Of a stretch of 6,014 bases of DNA, positions 5,809-6,014 are shown in pieces. Source of the stretch: Deltaproteobacteria bacterium (GTDB taxonomy: Bacteria; Desulfobacterota_B; Binatia; UBA9968). The position numbers were made by a program, and so were the translations under genes. The stretch covers positions 1-6,014 of the forward strand of contig VBKY01000484.1 of assembly GCA_005879255.1 (NCBI GenBank), read 5' to 3'. The notes under the pieces were generated by a model. The model saw only the letters and a list, made by a program, of their open reading frames with translations, made no database searches and was not told the DNA's origin. Each line of letters begins with the position of its first letter. Within the stretch, counting starts at the first letter, position 1.

Positions 5809-6014
5809 GTGAAGGCATGCCGCGTCGTTACATTACTGACGGCCTGGCTGTTCGTCATCTGCCCGGTGTTAAGCGAAGCCGGCCATGAAACCAGGGACGT
5901 TTCTACCATCGCGGTTGATCGCCTCAAGCTTCTTCTCGACGCCGGCGAAAAGTTCCAGCTCATCGATATCCGGCCAGCGAAAGAGTTCCAAGAAAAAAGG
6001 ATCCCCGGCTCCCG
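5809..6014 (+). CDS. Exported rhodanese-domain protein, 5' part only
   Basis: From a GTG at 5809 the frame stays open to the window edge, giving 68 full codons. The first 24 residues form a signal peptide (Lys2 and Arg5, hydrophobic 6-21, cleavage after SEA). The mature part starts GHETRDVSTIAVDRLKLLLD and continues to FQLIDIRPAKEF (49-60) and RIPGS (64-68). The LIDIR...EF...IPGS pattern marks the N-terminal half of a rhodanese (sulfurtransferase) domain; these transfer sulfur from thiosulfate or similar donors through a catalytic Cys. That Cys would lie beyond the window, so activity cannot be judged. The start is chosen because a TGA at 5803-5805 closes the frame upstream and no ATG follows in frame. 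The ribosome site is weak (GGGA at 5794-5797). With 146 bases and a repeat between them, co-transcription with the amidohydrolase is doubtful. Confidence 0.72.
   Translation, partial: MKACRVVTLLTAWLFVICPVLSEAGHETRDVSTIAVDRLKLLLDAGEKFQLIDIRPAKEFQEKRIPGS

Overview
The window comes from a Gram-negative bacterium of moderate GC content. All four complete or near-complete genes encode exported proteins: an outer-membrane beta-barrel, two lipoproteins with TPR repeats and a signal-peptide-bearing amidohydrolase. A partial rhodanese with a signal peptide follows at the right edge. Every complete gene has a strong GGAGG-type ribosome binding site. Nothing here fixes the phylum; an environmental proteobacterium or a related Gram-negative lineage would fit, and that is inference.

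Layout. Bases 1-424 hold no recognisable gene; an AT-rich stretch around 289-345 carries a weak promoter candidate for the porin. A 512-residue porin-like protein with an N-terminal coiled coil runs 425-1963 (+) and is followed at once by a very strong symmetrical terminator (1974-2018). Bases 2019-2255 are non-coding and contain a dispersed repeat (2088-2147). A TPR lipoprotein gene lies on the minus strand (2256-2853), and its 3' third is frameshifted. A 239-base divergent region carries a promoter with a perfect TTGACA -35 box (3008-3036). It precedes a second TPR lipoprotein (3093-3779, +) and, 59 bases later, a 607-residue amidohydrolase-like protein (3839-5662, +). An inverted copy of the dispersed repeat lies at 5737-5783. 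A secreted rhodanese-domain protein begins at 5809 and leaves the window.

Working together. The plus-strand lipoprotein and the amidohydrolase probably form an operon. The two lipoproteins look like divergently transcribed paralogues: both end a TPR array with a similar repeat, followed by a C-terminal WD...[IV]R motif. All products act in the envelope, so the region may serve uptake (porin) and periplasmic processing (amidohydrolase) of an unknown compound, with TPR lipoproteins as scaffolds. This joint role is inference only.

Most notable are the amidohydrolase's altered metal motifs (HxH replaced by DGD, and the late catalytic Asp apparently lost), the frameshift that separates the minus-strand lipoprotein from its real C-terminus, and the inverted repeats on either side of the lipoprotein/amidohydrolase block.
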